Source: Glandiceps talaboti (taxonomy: Eukaryota > Hemichordata > Enteropneusta > Spengelidae). Taken from it: DNA of 64,000 nt. The position numbers and the translations under genes were made by a program. A model generated the notes under the pieces. That model was given only the letters and a program-made list of their open reading frames with translations. It was not told the origin of the DNA and did not search any database. Below are positions 11,901-26,760 of this stretch, one piece after another. Positions within the stretch are counted from its first letter, which is position 1; each line of letters begins with the position of its first letter. The stretch spans positions 2,939,001 to 3,003,000 of the forward strand of contig NC_135556.1 in the NCBI RefSeq assembly GCF_964340395.1, in the 5' to 3' direction.

Positions 11901-13190
11901 CTTCCTGTTCGGACTGTACGGTTTTGTTGTGATATTAAAGTCGCGCCCTATTGCCACGTACTATAATATTGAGCCCCTCTAAATAGCAATCTCTGAAAGT
12001 TGTTCCTCAAAATTACATGATAAAAAAAATGTTTCTGTTTAGTAAGAACAACATAGTTGAGTGAACGAGATTGTCAGGTTGTGTTTATTATGGAAGTGTG
12101 GTGATTAGGGGGGGGGGGTGCTGCACTACATGATCACATTCACATTTCATCTTTATTATGCTCTATAGAAGATTATATTATACTTAATCATTACAACTTT
12201 GTATAAATGTGATGTCTAAATAGTAAAGAGGGACAAAAAACAACTACCATGGTATATATTTATACAATGAATTATGTTATGTACTGAATGACCCTTTCTT
12301 GACGAAATGTTTTCAGTCTATATTTAATAGGATCTCTTAGTTGCATTTCCCTGTTGCTTGTCATCACAATGACCTCACTCAGTAATTAGACAAGGTTGCT
12401 AGTGCATAACATAGAGGGTACCGTATGACAATAGATAAATTGTCTTACTGAGGTGATCTAAAGCCTTCCAACTCACCTTGACAGTATTTGGACACAAATG
12501 GTGACTTGAAGACATTCATTTGATAAAATCCTAGTTCTTAGAGGGGACTGCAGGTTCTATGGTATAACCATGGAGGTCTAGTCTAGTTCCTATACAGTAT
12601 TGTTACGATTTATACCTTGCATTACAGGCTGGTCATCCAGACTAATGGAGGTCTACCTTCATGGTGTAACTAACATATTTATAAATTATTAATGTTTTGA
12701 ATATTTCAAGTGACTTGTGTGTCAGTGTTTCAGCTTTATAAAGTACATTCTAAGATTAAGAAGGTATATATTGCATATCACAGAAGTCTTCTGCTTGAAG
12801 TTGAACTATACTAGAATTTAATGTATGCTAGCCAAAATGCAATTTATGTGTTATTTTATCTCCCTACTATATAGACTAATTCAAAATTAACAACTCCCAC
12901 TTCATCCTTTGTTTCCAAATCTACAAAATTTAGAATTTCAAATAATAACAAAAATGAAACACTGAGATTTGCTCTCCTCTATTTACTGATCTGGGTAGAC
13001 AATGGTTTTAATTGTTGTGGGCTTGGACTAGAGTCATGATGGTTGAATGTATTGAATGGCTGGCTGGCATTGGAATCTGCAGGCTTTGGATAATGATGGT
13101 TGAATGTTTAGAGTGGCCAGCTTGGAATCTGTACTGGTTGCACTTTGTAGATCATGATGGTTGAATGTTTAGAGTGGCCAGCTTGGAATC
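11901..13190. other. Non-coding stretch, nothing recognised
   Basis: AT-rich sequence with a G9-10 run near 12109-12118. Two partial duplications of a segment containing TGATGGTTGAATGTTTAGAG occur at about 13090-13190, just before the next array. No gene, RNA or transposon is recognised. Confidence 0.4.
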
Positions 13191-13194
13191 TGAT

Positions 13195-13510
13195 AGTGTA
13201 TACACTTAGTCCTGCTTTCCAAGACTTTCAGATAGAACATACACCTACGTCCTGCTTTCCAAGACTTTCTGATAGAACATACACCTACGTCCAGCTTTCC
13301 AAGACTTTCAGATAGTGCATACACCTACGTCCAGCTTTCCAAGACTTTCAGATAGTGCATACACCTAGTCCTGCTTTCCAAGACTTTCAGATAGTGCATA
13401 CACCTAGTCCTGCTTTCCAAGACTTTCAGATAGAACATACACCTAGTCCTGCTTTCCAAGACTTTCTGATAGAACATACACCTACACATGTATACATGTA
13501 GTCCTGCTTG
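13195..13510. repeat. 45/46-bp minisatellite
   Basis: About six copies of a unit with CCTGCTTTCCAAGACTTTCA and GATAGAACATACACCTACGT. Subtypes differ by GATAGTGCAT or GATAGAACAT. Non-coding. Confidence 0.9.
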
Positions 13511-13977
13511 CTGAGGGAGTAAGCTTGGATTCAATTCTGATATTATCCTGGAGGGGTGGGGCAGTGTCTGACTTCCTCCATATGCGGATTAAATTCTGAC
13601 ATTGTCCTGAGAAGGGAGGGGACAATGTCTGACTTCCTCCATCTTCAACTCAGACCACTATCTGCAACTCAGAGTAGTGTAGTCCTGCTTGCAGACAGTG
13701 CAGGATGCGATACTGACTATGTAGTCCTGATTGCAATTTGCAGACAGTGTACAGGGCACGATACTGACTATGTAGTCCTCAGTAGTCCTGCTTACAGACA
13801 GTGTACGGGGCACGATACTGACTATGTAGTCCTCAGTAGTCCTGCTTACAGACAGTGTATGGGACATAAGACTGACTATGTAGTCCTCAGTAGTCCTGCT
13901 TACAGACAGTGTATGGGACATAAGACTGACTATGTAGTCCTGCTTACAGACAGTGTATGGGACATAAGACTGACTAT

Positions 13978-15395
13978 CAGGGCTCGAAATTAGCGGTAGT
14001 CTCGCGTCAATTGACTACCAGTTTTTCCAAAATGACTACCAAGTTCGAAAACTGGTAGTCATCCTTGACTACCACGAAAATCCTAGGGACGCCAACCCAC
14101 CGTATGCATGGAAGGCCTGCTGACAAGTTGGCAATGTAGCGTGAGCGCTGGACTCTATAGCTATGTGTGATTAGATGCGGCTGGCATGTTTGATATTGCT
14201 TACTTTGTGATGTTACAAATGCCATAACGTCTACTCACACAACACTCTATTGATTTCATGACTGTTTCATTATCTTTTCCATGTCACACAGTTGCGATCA
14301 AAATGATACAAAACTTAGGAAAATATACAGAATAAAATCATTCTCCCACCACTAATCGCGAATGTAATATATTTTACAACTAGTCATTCAATATTAGGAT
14401 ACCTCAATTTAGTGGAAGGATGAAAATTTACGTCGTTTATCGAAGCCCTTAGCGGAGGAGACAAATCCTAGCCGCAATCAGAATGACTTCCTGTGTTTAT
14501 AGATAGTAACAGATAAGATTTGAGGGACGTGCCTTGGCACATACCATTTCTCTCTAGGGTTGGGTCATAGCATGTTATTTTTTAATGTAAGGGAAACTGA
14601 AATGGATGGTGACCGTGTGTATTTTTTATCATATGACGTTTTATCTTTTGCAAAGTAAATAATAATAAATAGCATAAATGCTCAGATTTGAGAGCATTTG
14701 TGTTATAAGTTTGACAAGCAACCCACACACCCGAAATGGAATGAGCCACTAATCATTACATGTAACTCTACACCTCACACCGTTACTGATTCAGTGACAT
14801 AAACTACAACATGGAAAGTACATAATTTTGCTGTGTGACTAGCGATTTAGTTAGGGTTTTGAAGTTTATTTCTGTCAATCTCTCAGTCACGTCCTGTATA
14901 TATGTTTGAGGCCAGTAACTGTTTGGTGTGTGTGTGTGTGTGTGGGGGGTGGGGGGTGGGGTGGGGGGGGGGAGGGGTTTGTACATGTATACATGTGTGT
15001 GTGACTGAATGAATGTAAAATATGTGTATATTTATTATGTATGTGTTATGCCAAAATTTGTGTCACTGTCAGTTTGAGGTTTCCAAGTGGACATTGCAAA
15101 ATAAGAGCTTGGTACACAATAATCATTTATATGATATTTATTTACTATGATACTACTGTAGTATATTACATGTATTATTTTAGGACAGGTCAAATGTTTG
15201 CATAATATGAATGTCACTAATTGCATGAAAAAAAATTGGGTGTTATCAGAATGTTTATTACTTAATGTTTTGTTTATGCATAAATTATTAAATGCTGAAA
15301 AAAAGAATGACTACCAAATCTTCCCTGTTGACTACCAGTTTTAAAAAGTGGTAGTCAAAGTGACTACCAACTAAAAAAATTAATTTCGAGCCCTG
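13978..15395. mobile_element. Non-autonomous hAT-like DNA transposon (1418 bp)
   Basis: A perfect 15-bp terminal inverted repeat, CAGGGCTCGAAATTA at the left and its reverse complement at the right, bounds the insert. It is flanked by ACTAT on both sides (13973-13977 and 15396-15400), a 5-bp target-site duplication. Removing the insert and one ACTAT restores the flanking minisatellite unit. Several copies of TGACTACCA in both orientations lie within about 100 bp of each end, like subterminal transposase-binding repeats. CAGGG-type ends suggest hAT. Canonical hAT duplicates 8 bp, so a 5-bp-TSD subgroup or another superfamily remains possible. No transposase is present. Confidence 0.82.
14924..14977. 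repeat. (GT)n followed by G-rich tract
   Basis: A GT dinucleotide run passes directly into five G tracts of 4-10 bases (14944-14977) separated by single T or A bases, inside the hAT-like element. The pattern meets the usual G-quadruplex motif. Confidence 0.85.
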
Positions 15396-15490
15396 ACTAT
15401 GTAGTCCTGCTTGCAGACAGTGTATGGGACACAAGACTGACTATGTAGTCCTGCTTACAGACAGTGTATGGGACACGATATTGACTACAT

Positions 15491-16570
15491 GTACATTTGT
15501 ATGTCCCTCAACATTGTCCAGTGAAAACCAATGTCTCCAGACTATTTCAAGTGTGCAAGCAAAATGCTTTTGCATCAATTACAAATGAATTACATACCCA
15601 ATGATCAAATATTAGCAATCTGTTGAATACATGTATGTACTTGTTTTACATATCATTGACAATAATACTCACTGCTAAGATCACAAAGGGTGATCACAAG
15701 TTCAAACTGTAATTTGAAACGTCCCACCATACAAATGTCGCCAATTTGATCGCAATGTCCAATATGTCATTGTACATGTACATGTACATAAGGAGGAAGC
15801 CCTGAAATTAGAGTTGAACTTGTGATTTCAAGAGTTTTGGTCATCTGAACTGGGACTTTTGTAGTCATGGCGAGGTAAAATGACTAAATAGTCGATTTAT
15901 TGCCAATATTTGACCACTGGGTATGTGAATTCCTTAGTTACCAGTACATGCATTTCTGGTAAGACCAGGTTTCATGACTGTCGCTTTGCAGGACAGAGTA
16001 GGGACTCGGGGAGGGATAATTGTCAGAATCAAGTCCCAAATTACTCCATCTACAAAAGCAAGACAATGTAAAGTGTAATAAAAAAGTGATATTGTTGTGT
16101 ACCTTACATGTTTTCATAATTTAAAACACAGCTACTGTAATACCATGTATACCAATGTCTTAAGTAATGTATATGTAAATTGATGCCAGCTACATGTATG
16201 TAAAAAGATTAGCCAGTAAAAATTTAATCAGATTGTTAAGAAAAGCTATGGTTCCCTCAATATTCCCTATTCTTTTTCAATCGTTGAAATATATTATATA
16301 TGTACTCATGTGTATTAACAATGAAGTGTTCTATACAAGTGTGTAAAATTAGTTGCAAATTCAACTCATGATATTATTAAAGGTTGTGAGCCATGAAAAT
16401 GTTTTGAGTTTAATAAAACAATTCCAAAATGATGAAATCGAAATGATATTAAGTTTCATATCATGTCTAGAAATGTCAAGTTACTGTGATTAATGACCCA
16501 GGTTGCTAAGCAGACACATGGTTTAAATGATTATATGGTTTCAAAGTAAATGTAAATCTAATGTAGGTCA
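15491..16570. other. Non-coding stretch, nothing recognised
   Basis: AT-rich DNA with several TACATGTA palindromes (for example at about 15775-15788). No gene, RNA or transposon is recognised. Confidence 0.4.
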
Positions 16571-16575
16571 TATGT

Positions 16576-16752
16576 TAGTAGTATATGGTACCTGGGAGTA
16601 GTACCAATGACCAGCTCTAGTAGTATATGGTACCTGGGAGTAGTACCAATGACCAGCTCTAGTAGTATATGGTACCTGGGAGTAGTACCAATGACCAGCT
16701 CTAGTAGTATATGGTACCTGGGAGTAGTACCAATGACTAGCTCTAGTAGGAG
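16576..16752. repeat. 42-bp minisatellite, about 4 copies
   Basis: Unit contains GTAGTATATGGTACCTGGGA and GTAGTACCAATGACCAGCTC. The period is a multiple of three, so frames stay open on both strands by chance. Confidence 0.95.
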
Positions 16753-17740
16753 TATGCGGCCAACACTTCCAACCCCAGACCCCATGCATTTTAGACCTAC
16801 AATGTATTTTGACCAAAAACCAGTACCCCATTTTAGACAGGTTTTTAAAAGATCAAAATTTAGACAAATTAATTTGTAGTAGTTCTATACTAAAGAAATG
16901 GTGGATCACAAAATGTAATTTTCACTCTTGTATGTTTACCTCATGAGGCAACATTTTGGGTGCCATTAATGACACACTTATGATTTAGTAGTCAATGGAC
17001 CAAGCAAATAGAAAATAATGTAGAGTGGACCCCATGTTAGATTTTCCAGCTCAAAAAACAGACCCACATTTTAGACTAAAGTGCTAGAAAATGCAACCCT
17101 AAAGGTGGCATACATGTATATATGGATACATGTATAATCAAATAAGGGGAATAGCCCCACCCTCTCTCACCTCACTAATATTGATGGCATGTCTGAAACA
17201 TGTCACAGTATTTGTTGGTCATTCCAAGTCTTGGTGTGATGTATGTATAGATAGTGTCTAGGTTGTTACTGATGGCTGTTTTGTTTGTGACATGTTATTT
17301 AAAAGTGTAAAGTGTATTTGTTTGTCATTTCTTATCATCAGGATAAGTACATGTACATGTATAATCCAATGGGTGTTATGTTAAGTCAACATGGTACACA
17401 TGTAACTGCATGTGGTTCAAGTGATTGCTTGCAGTTTGTAATAAACAGTATGATATAATTTTGACCCATAGGGATTGATTGTCAGGGGCTGTATTTTGTA
17501 CATGCATATGAAAACCAACAACACTGTTGAATATACATGTATGCATTGCCTTTAGAGTTATAGTGGCCATATGGATGAGGAGTTGGTATTTATTTTTGAT
17601 TTTTGATTTATAAAACAATTTTATCATGGCTTCCTACTTGAAAAATCAATCTGAAACAACATATGTCAAGTCCTTGTTTTTAACTCAATACATTGCAAAA
17701 GATAATAAAGTGTTTGTTAATGTAGGTATAATAACAGATA
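16753..17740. other. Non-coding stretch, nothing recognised
   Basis: AT-rich DNA. TTTTAGAC-like motifs recur between 16788 and 17080 (CCCCATTTTAGACAGG, CCCATGTTAGATTTTCC, CCCACATTTTAGACT), hinting at an old dispersed repeat. No coding region. Confidence 0.4.
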
Positions 17741-17744
17741 TTTG

Positions 17745-19275
17745 TTTATAGCTTTTTGCAATGAGTTACAAACACTGACTTGGTCTATCTTTTTGTAGTG
17801 AGTTACAAACACAGACTTGGTCTATCTTTTTGCATGAGTTACAAACACAGACTTGGTCTATCTTTTTGCAGTGAGTTACAAACACAGACTTGGTCTATCT
17901 TTTTGCAGTGAGTTACAAACACAGACTTAGTCTATCTTTTTGCAATGAGTTACAAACACTGACTTGGTCTATCTTTTTGCAATGAGTTACAAACACAGAC
18001 TTAGTCTATCTTTTTGCAATGAGTTACAAACACAGACTTGGTCTATCTTTTTGCAATGAGTTACAAACACAGACTTGGTCTACCTTTTTGCAGTGAGTTA
18101 CAAACACAGACTTAGTCTATCTTTTTGCAGTGAGTTACAAACACAGACTTAGTCTATCTTTTTGCAGTGAGTTACAAACACAGACTTGGTCTATCTTTTT
18201 GCAGTGAGTTACAAACACAGACTTGGTCTAGCTTTTTGCAATGAGTTACAAACACTGACTTGGTCTATCTTTTTGCAATGAGTTACAAACACAGACTTGG
18301 TCTATCTTTTTGCAATGAGTTACAAATACAGACTTGGTCTATCTTTTTGCAATGAGTTACAAACACTGACTTGGTCTATCTTTTTGCAATGAGTTACAAA
18401 CACTGACTTGGTCTATCTTTTTGCAATGAGTTACAAACACTGACTTGGTCTATCTTTTTGCAATGAGTTACAAACACAGACTTGGTCTATCTTTTTGCAA
18501 TGAGTTACAAATACAGACTTAGTCTATCTTTTTGCAATGAGTTACAAACACAGACTTGGTCTATCTTTTTGCAATGAGTTACAAACACAGACTTGGTCTA
18601 TCTTTTTGCAATGAGTTACAAACACAGACTTGGTCTATCTTTTTGCAGTGAGTTACAAACACAGACTTGGTCTATCTTTTTGCAATGAGTTACAAACACA
18701 GACTTGGTCTATCTTTTTGCAATGAGTTACAAACACAGACTTGGTCTATCTTTTTGCAGTGAGTTACAAACACAGACTTAGTCTATCTTTTTGCAGTGAG
18801 TTACAAACACAGACTTAGTCTATCTTTTTGCAGTGAGTTACAAACACAGACTTGGTCTATCTTTTTGTAGTGAGTTACAAACACAGACTTGGTCTATCTT
18901 TTTGCATGAGTTACAAACACAGACTTGGTCTATCTTTTTGCAGTGAGTTACAAACACAGACTTGGTCTATCTTTTTGCAGTGAGTTACAAACACAGACTT
19001 AGTCTATCTTTTTGCAATGAGTTACAAACACTGACTTGGTCTATCTTTTTGCAATGAGTTACAAACACAGACTTGGTCTATCTTTTTGCAATGAGTTACA
19101 AACACAGACTTGGTCTATCTTTTTGCAGTGAGTTACAAACACAGACTTGGTCTATCTTTTTGCAATGAGTTACAAACACAGACTTGGTCTATCTTTTTGC
19201 AGTGAGTTACAAACACAGACTTGGTCTATCTTTTTGCAATGAGTTACAAACACAGACTTGGTATATCTTTTTCCA
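17745..19275. repeat. 37-bp minisatellite
   Basis: About 41 copies of a unit starting ATCTTTTTGCAATGAGTTAC and continuing AAACACAGACTTGGTCT. Variants GCAATGAG or GCAGTGAG, CACAGAC or CACTGAC, and TTGGTC or TTAGTC occur in repeating blocks. The stretch from about 17800 to 18000 resembles that from about 18870 to 19050, implying duplication of multi-unit blocks. Non-coding. Confidence 0.97.
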
Positions 19276-21150
19276 CATTTTCCAAGAAGGAAGGTTAGCC
19301 ATGATGAAATTGTTTTATGAATTAAAAAATCCAAAATAAATACCCAATGCTCATCCATGCATATGGCCACTTGGAATACATTTACTGGTAGTATTTGTCC
19401 CAGTAATACTACATGTATTAGACATTTAAATCTATATCTATCATTTAGTGACATTAAAGTCAATTATCAATAACGACTTGATATAGTTATGAAAGAACTC
19501 AAATCAACATGAAAACGATATACTATAACATTTTAAAGTATGATTCATAGCTGATTTATAATAAATGTTTTTTGAAACTTAGACAAGTGAAATAATAGTT
19601 TTTTCTGGTTGGTGATAGACTTGGATAATGAAGGTCATAATTGTTTATTGTACCATGGACCCTTTCTTTCCTGTAGGGTATTGAGTATACATATTAACTA
19701 AACTAAAGTAAATGTGAAAATATTTGAATTTATATGTTTAGAACTGTTACCATTAAAACACAAAAGCCATGTAAATACATGACAGTTAAAGTACTACTAT
19801 GTTTAGTTCTCATCTATACACACATCACAATAATAATGAACTCTGGTATTCATGGAAGATTGAAATTTGTGTTTCTTGAAGTCGCTATTTACAAATTACA
19901 CATACATGTACATGTATATGTGCCTTACTTACTTATACACACACAAAGTTGAAACCCATGTGAATACATGGTATTAGTGTCAGTTCTCAGCTACAACATG
20001 TATGTGTTAATAGCACAGTACCATTCCAAGTGGTGATAGTTAAGGGGTTAGGAAATTATTTACTAGTATTTAATTTAGCATGACATAGAGGCAGCACATG
20101 TTGAAACAATGATGATACTCAGTAATGGAAGTGTCAACAGATTAGATTGTATGTAGTGGAAACTGTTGCATGAACTTAAAAGTACATGTACATGTATACA
20201 TCTGCCATGTAAAATTAAAACTTGAAGATAAATTTGAAGATAAGTGCAGGTTGAACAGTCATGCAATAATGAATATTTTTGGACTATAGGTTTATCATGT
20301 TTATGGTGTACCGTATATAAAATAGTACTACTCAGTCACAAAATTATTGAGCACAAAAAGTACTCTCAAATTTTTACCAACTTCTCATTTAATATTGTAT
20401 TTATTCAAATATGATATACATATAAATGTACAGTATATTTTGATTGCGTAATTATGATATTCAACCGACATACATTAGTAGTAATAATAATAATACATGA
20501 TTTGCTAAGGTGACACAAGCCGAGTTTATGAACTTTTTACTCAAGTGAAAACACTGAACCCATGAGGGATGGCCCTCACTGGACTTCTTGGGAGACAAGT
20601 GTTTATGTGGTTAAAGAACTATCCACTATAGATAAAGATTATTATTATTAAGTGTAAATATTCCTTCATAAAAAAAAACTTGATTAAACTATTCTAGATT
20701 ATGTTAATGTCAATGAATACTTTCTATGACATTACAATTGTCTTCTGGAATTGTTAGAACTGTTGATTTCATAGTAGGGGTTGTTTCCTGAACATTTTTT
20801 GATACATATGATAAATTATGTTTTTGGACGGCTTATGAGTTAATATCTAAATACTAGGTTAGAGTTCAGTCAATTGCAAGTGGTGGGTAAGTACATGTAC
20901 AATGTATGCTTCAGTACATGTAAGTACAATACTGTGAGTACCTTTTTAAATGTGAAGTTATAAAACCTACGCCTAAATACGTATTAAGTCAGCTTGTGCC
21001 CCTTTAAAACAAAAGTGTGACCAAAATAAAATGGTCAAATTGCTCAAGTTCACATATCAGTAAAAAAAAATATGCTCAGAAACGAAAAAAAAGGTTGATC
21101 AATAAAACAAGTCCTAAAAGTTGTAAAAGTCTAATAAACTACAAAGTACA
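19276..21150. other. Non-coding stretch, nothing recognised
   Basis: AT-rich intergenic or intronic sequence with TACATGTA motifs and short A runs. Open frames here are short and lack family features. Confidence 0.4.
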
Positions 21151-21159
21151 AAGATTTAT

Positions 21160-21760
21160 ATTAAAATGTTATATAGAGGAACAAAATAATAGGCAGGTAC
21201 ACACAAAAAATATTTAAAATGTTATATAGAGGAACAAAATAATAGGCAGGTACACACAAAAAAATATTTAAAATGTTATATAGAGGAACAAAATAATAGG
21301 CAGGTACACAAAAAAAAATATTTAAAATGTTATATAGAGGAACAAAATAATAGGCAGGTACACAAAAAAAAATATTTAAAATGTTATATAGAGGAACAAA
21401 ATAATAGGCAGGTACACACAAAAAAATATTTAAAATGTTATATAGAGGAACAAAATAATAGGCAGGTACACAAAAAAAATATTTAAAATGTTATATAGAG
21501 GAACAAAATAATAGGCAGGTACACAAAAAAAAATATTTAAAATGTTATATAGAGGAACAAAATAATAGGCAGGTACACAAAAAAAATATTTAAAATGTTA
21601 TATAGAGGAACAAAATAATAGGCAGGTACACACAAAAAAATATTTAAAATGTTATATAGAGGAACAAAATAATAGGCAGGTACACAAAAAAAATATTTAA
21701 AATGTTATATAGAGGAACAAAATAATAGGCAGGTACACAAAAAAAAATATTTAAAATAAA
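21160..21760. repeat. 52/53-bp minisatellite
   Basis: About 11 nearly identical copies of a unit with AAAATGTTATATAGAGGAAC, AAAATAATAGGCAGGTACAC and an A run of 6-9. Units differ mostly in A-run length and in CACACA or CACA, so the array looks young. Confidence 0.97.
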
Positions 21761-23195
<1,435 letters not shown>

Positions 23196-23202
23196 ACTGA
23201 CA

Positions 23203-23485
23203 AGTAGTTATAATGACAGTGTTGTTGATGACTTAGTGATTTAGATACTGGTAGTTATAACTAAAGTGTTGTTGATGACTTAGTGATTTAGATACTGGTA
23301 GTTATAATGACAGTGTTGTTGATGACTTAGTAATTTAGATACTGGTAGTTATAATGACAGTGTTGTAGATGACTTAGTGATTTAGATACTGGTAGTTATA
23401 ACGACAGTGTTGTTGATGACTTAGTGATTTAGATACTGGTAGTTATAACGACAGTGTTGTTGATGACTTAGTGATTTAGATACAA
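23203..23485. repeat. 47-bp minisatellite, about 6 copies
   Basis: Unit contains TAGTTATAATGACAGTGTTG and TTGATGACTTAGTGATTTAG, ending ATACTGG. Copies are almost identical. Confidence 0.95.
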
Positions 23486-24240
23486 ATTACATGTACTTGT
23501 TAAAAACTTCAATTATGCCCCTTAACAGGTACATACACTGTTGGTGATTAAATTTGGCAAATAAAAAGTGTGATCTTGGTTGGCTTGGTGCAGTATTACT
23601 GTTTCCTAGAATTGGCTAGGTTGGGTTGGAGTGTACATGTATTTACTTGATATATTTATTTTGTGTTCAAGGCAGCTTTTGAATTGATAATATGATAGTG
23701 GTTTTCAGACAAGATCAGTTACTCATGTTTTCCAGGAATATACAATGAATAACAATGGATTTAAATAACAATGGATTTGATACCAGATCCTAATTCATAG
23801 TATGTCTGTACATGTATACAATACTGATTATGTTGACAGAGAGAGAACTATGAAGATTCATTGGAATGGAGAATGAAAGTATACATGTGCAAATGTCAAT
23901 TCCTGTTTTGTAGCCAGGTATTATTTCTAGCCAGGTAAATGAAAGTAAAAGTTCAGAGCTCTCAGAATACATGACTGTATTTTGTCTACTGTGTCACATT
24001 TAGTTCTACAAAATGTGTGTGCCATGGCAGCCATTTTTCTCCAGGACTATTGCACTGCAGTAATATATCAGTGCATTGTATCATGACACGTAGAGTAGAC
24101 TTGGGTTTCAGTACTACATGTTCTATTTGCCTACTTGATATAAACTATTGGCAAATCTATTAATAAGTCAAAATAACAGTACTACATATTGAATGCCTTT
24201 GGCACAATAGCCTACACACTTGCCTGACAGTCAGAATGCT
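23486..24240. other. Non-coding stretch with a possible SINE-head remnant
   Basis: No gene. The sequence at about 24196-24235 (GGCACAATAGCCTACACACT, then TGCCTGACAGTCAGAATGCT) vaguely resembles the 5' half of a tRNA-derived SINE. This is weak. Confidence 0.3.
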
Positions 24241-24252
24241 GTTTGTCAGATC

Positions 24253-24390
24253 TGTTTAGCCAGTGTTACATGTACAGTATGTGGAACCAGACAGCCAACT
24301 CTGTGCAATTAACTCAACTACTGGTTTATCTGAGCCAGTATTATGTGGAGCCAGACAGCCAACTCTCTGTGCAATTGGCTCAACTATTGG
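24253..24390. repeat. Two-copy direct repeat
   Basis: Two diverged copies of a segment of about 65 bp sharing CCAGACAGCCAACTCT, GTGCAATT and CTCAACTA. Confidence 0.8.
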
Positions 24391-24447
24391 TTTACATGAT
24401 GTACATGTATCTGTATTGTAAGCATAAAGACATAATCAGGTCATGTT

Positions 24448-24552
24448 TAGTCTCGCTGCCAGACTCGTGCCTCTCGTCCCTAAGCTTTGTAAAGCCGAGT
24501 GGCGAAGCCACGAGAAGTGAGTGACTTTAGTCCCAAGTCTGGCACAAGGCGT
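24448..24552. mobile_element. Short foldback or MITE-like segment
   Basis: GC-richer than its surroundings. TGCCAGACT at the left recurs inverted as AGTCTGGCA at the right, and GCCGAGTGGCGAAGCCACGA in the middle is itself partly palindromic. The structure suggests a small mobile foldback element; the class is not identified. Confidence 0.4.
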
Positions 24553-24721
24553 TGGCTAAAATATGCAAATAACATCTCAACGCAGTCCTGCGATCATAAC
24601 AAAGACACATGTAGTTGCCTACACACAGTGGTGGTAATAATTGTTGTCCTAAAGGCTATGATGTCCATGGAAACAAAAGCACCTGTCCAGTTAAAGTATA
24701 TAGTGACCACATGGCCGACTA

Positions 24722-24909
<188 letters not shown>

Positions 24910-25027
24910 TAATTCAAAAGAATAAGGATGTACATTTGTGATAAGTCGTTACTCAGAGTTTAACGCTGTGAGCAATCTTCAGACACACACATATATATTA
25001 TGTATATATCTATGTATATACATGTAT

Positions 25028-25171
25028 ATGTGTGAGTGTGGGTGTGTCTATGTGTGTGTCTGTGTGTCTGTGTCTCTGTGTGTGTGTGTGTGTGTCTGTG
25101 TGTGTGTGTCTGTCTGTGTGTGTCTGTGGGTGTGTACAGTATGTTTTCTGTGTCTGTGTCTGTGTGTCTGT

Positions 25172-25251
<80 letters not shown>
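25028..25251. repeat. (GT)n-rich microsatellite
   Basis: Imperfect GT and GTCT repeats to about 25170, then about 40 uninterrupted GT units. Frames across it are artefacts. Confidence 0.97.
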
Positions 25252-25253
<2 letters not shown>

Positions 25254-25259
25254 AGGTTC

Positions 25260-26025
25260 CGTGACTATTAACAAGACAAATAACTATTCTAACTTGCTGT
25301 AAAATGCCTTAAATATTTGCTTATAGTCCAGCAATAAACATGTGAAGTAGGTGAGCTAACCACTCAGTCCTGGTCATACCACTTGCTCATTGTTTGTAGA
25401 TCTAGGAAAGCGACATGTATTGATTATTTCCTTGTATGTAAATGGTAGGTATACAGTACAAAAAATAAGTATTAAGAGTGAACATTGACCAGTAATGTGG
25501 CACTGAAGTCTGTCAAATTAAGATATCATTGAAGGTATTGAAAAGATAGCACATAATCTAATAATGTGTTGCATATGTACAGTGTATGTTTTGTCAAAAT
25601 TGACAAATTACATGTTTATATAAAAAATCAGACAAAGTACATTGTAGTACTGGTATGGCTCTTTCATATACATGTGTAAAACTAAGATCTACAAGGAAGT
25701 GACAGTTTTGTTGATTTAACCCTTACAATATGACATATATATGTACATGTAATGAGTGGATAAGGAAAAAAATAGGACTAATTGTGTGTTTGTTATTCCT
25801 TTCTAGTTAAAGTTGATAATTAATTGTTGAGTAGGTACATGTAAGATCCTGCTCTGGAGTAGAAAAAGTCCTTGGCCTACATGTAGGGAGTCTTTTGCAT
25901 GAAAAGTGTATGGCATCTTATGGTAAGGACTAAGTTGTTGACAAGATGTGAATATTATAGTATCAAATTAAAGTTTTAGTGCAATTGAACTGATAAGGTT
26001 CAGTAGTGCTATACATTGTAGGCAT
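25260..26025. other. Non-coding stretch, nothing recognised
   Basis: AT-rich DNA with TACATGTA motifs and no recognisable gene. Confidence 0.4.
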
Positions 26026-26029
26026 GGTG

Positions 26030-26760
26030 AAATATCACATTTGGTCAAAAAACTTAAATTCCAAAATTACTTAGCAGATTGGTGTAAAATTTGATGGGAA
26101 TGTTCTTAGAGGTGTGTAGGTTGAGAATTGTTCATGACAAGATGATCCCATCAGTGATACGCAAACTAGGTTTAAAATGTGTCTTTTTAGTCAAAAAACT
26201 ATAATTCCAAAACTACTGAGTAGATTTGACTGACATTTAATTGGGATTAAATTGGGTATTTGGGGTGTACATGTATAGATGAAGAAGCATATAATGATCT
26301 CATCAGTGACATGCAAATTAGGTGTAAAAATGTGAATTTTGGTCAAAAACTTATGTCCATAGCAACAGCCAAATGATCACTGTATATTGCAAAGATACTT
26401 GTAACAACATGGATTAATATACAAATGAAGAAACATTCCAAAATGTATACCTAGCAACAAGACCACATCCATAGCAACAGCCATATGATGATGGTACAGG
26501 TATATCGAAAAGATAATATCAGGGATTCATAGAGAAGTGAACGAACATTCAAAAAATGTATGCATGATCACGCCCATAGCAACAGCCAACCGATTGCGTA
26601 TATTGCAAAGATAAGAGCAGGGTTGGATAGGCAACTGGATAATCATTCAGCAAATGAACACCTATACCTAGCATGGATCAGCATGTGGGTAAACATTTTT
26701 AAAAACTGTACAGTTGTGCTACAATGCCATTGGTGCTATATTTGAAAATGTCAGGATTGT
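26030..26760 (+). repeat. Dispersed repeat family, copy 2
   Basis: Shows the same ordered blocks as 61490-62440: ATTCCAAAACTACTGAGTAG, then a TTGATGGGAATGTTCTT block, GATCCCATCAGTGATA, a CATAGCAACAGCCA block and ACAATGCCATTGGTGCTAT at the right end. At least two diverged internal units of about 130 bp are present. Orientation is opposite to copy 1 at 5590-6345. Confidence 0.8.

Larger units (their letters stand above)
13540..15490. repeat. About 54-bp minisatellite, split by a transposon
   Basis: Units share GACAGTGTATGGGACATAAG and ACTGACTATGTAGTCCT. A short pair of GTCTGACTTCCTCCAT copies (13565-13645) precedes it. The array runs to 13977, is interrupted, and resumes at about 15396 for two more units. 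Its frames are open by chance on both strands; I do not take them as genes. Confidence 0.9.

Noticed and set aside
13556-13993. 145-codon plus frame and 87-codon minus shadow
   Set aside because: Run through the 54-bp minisatellite and end in the transposon.
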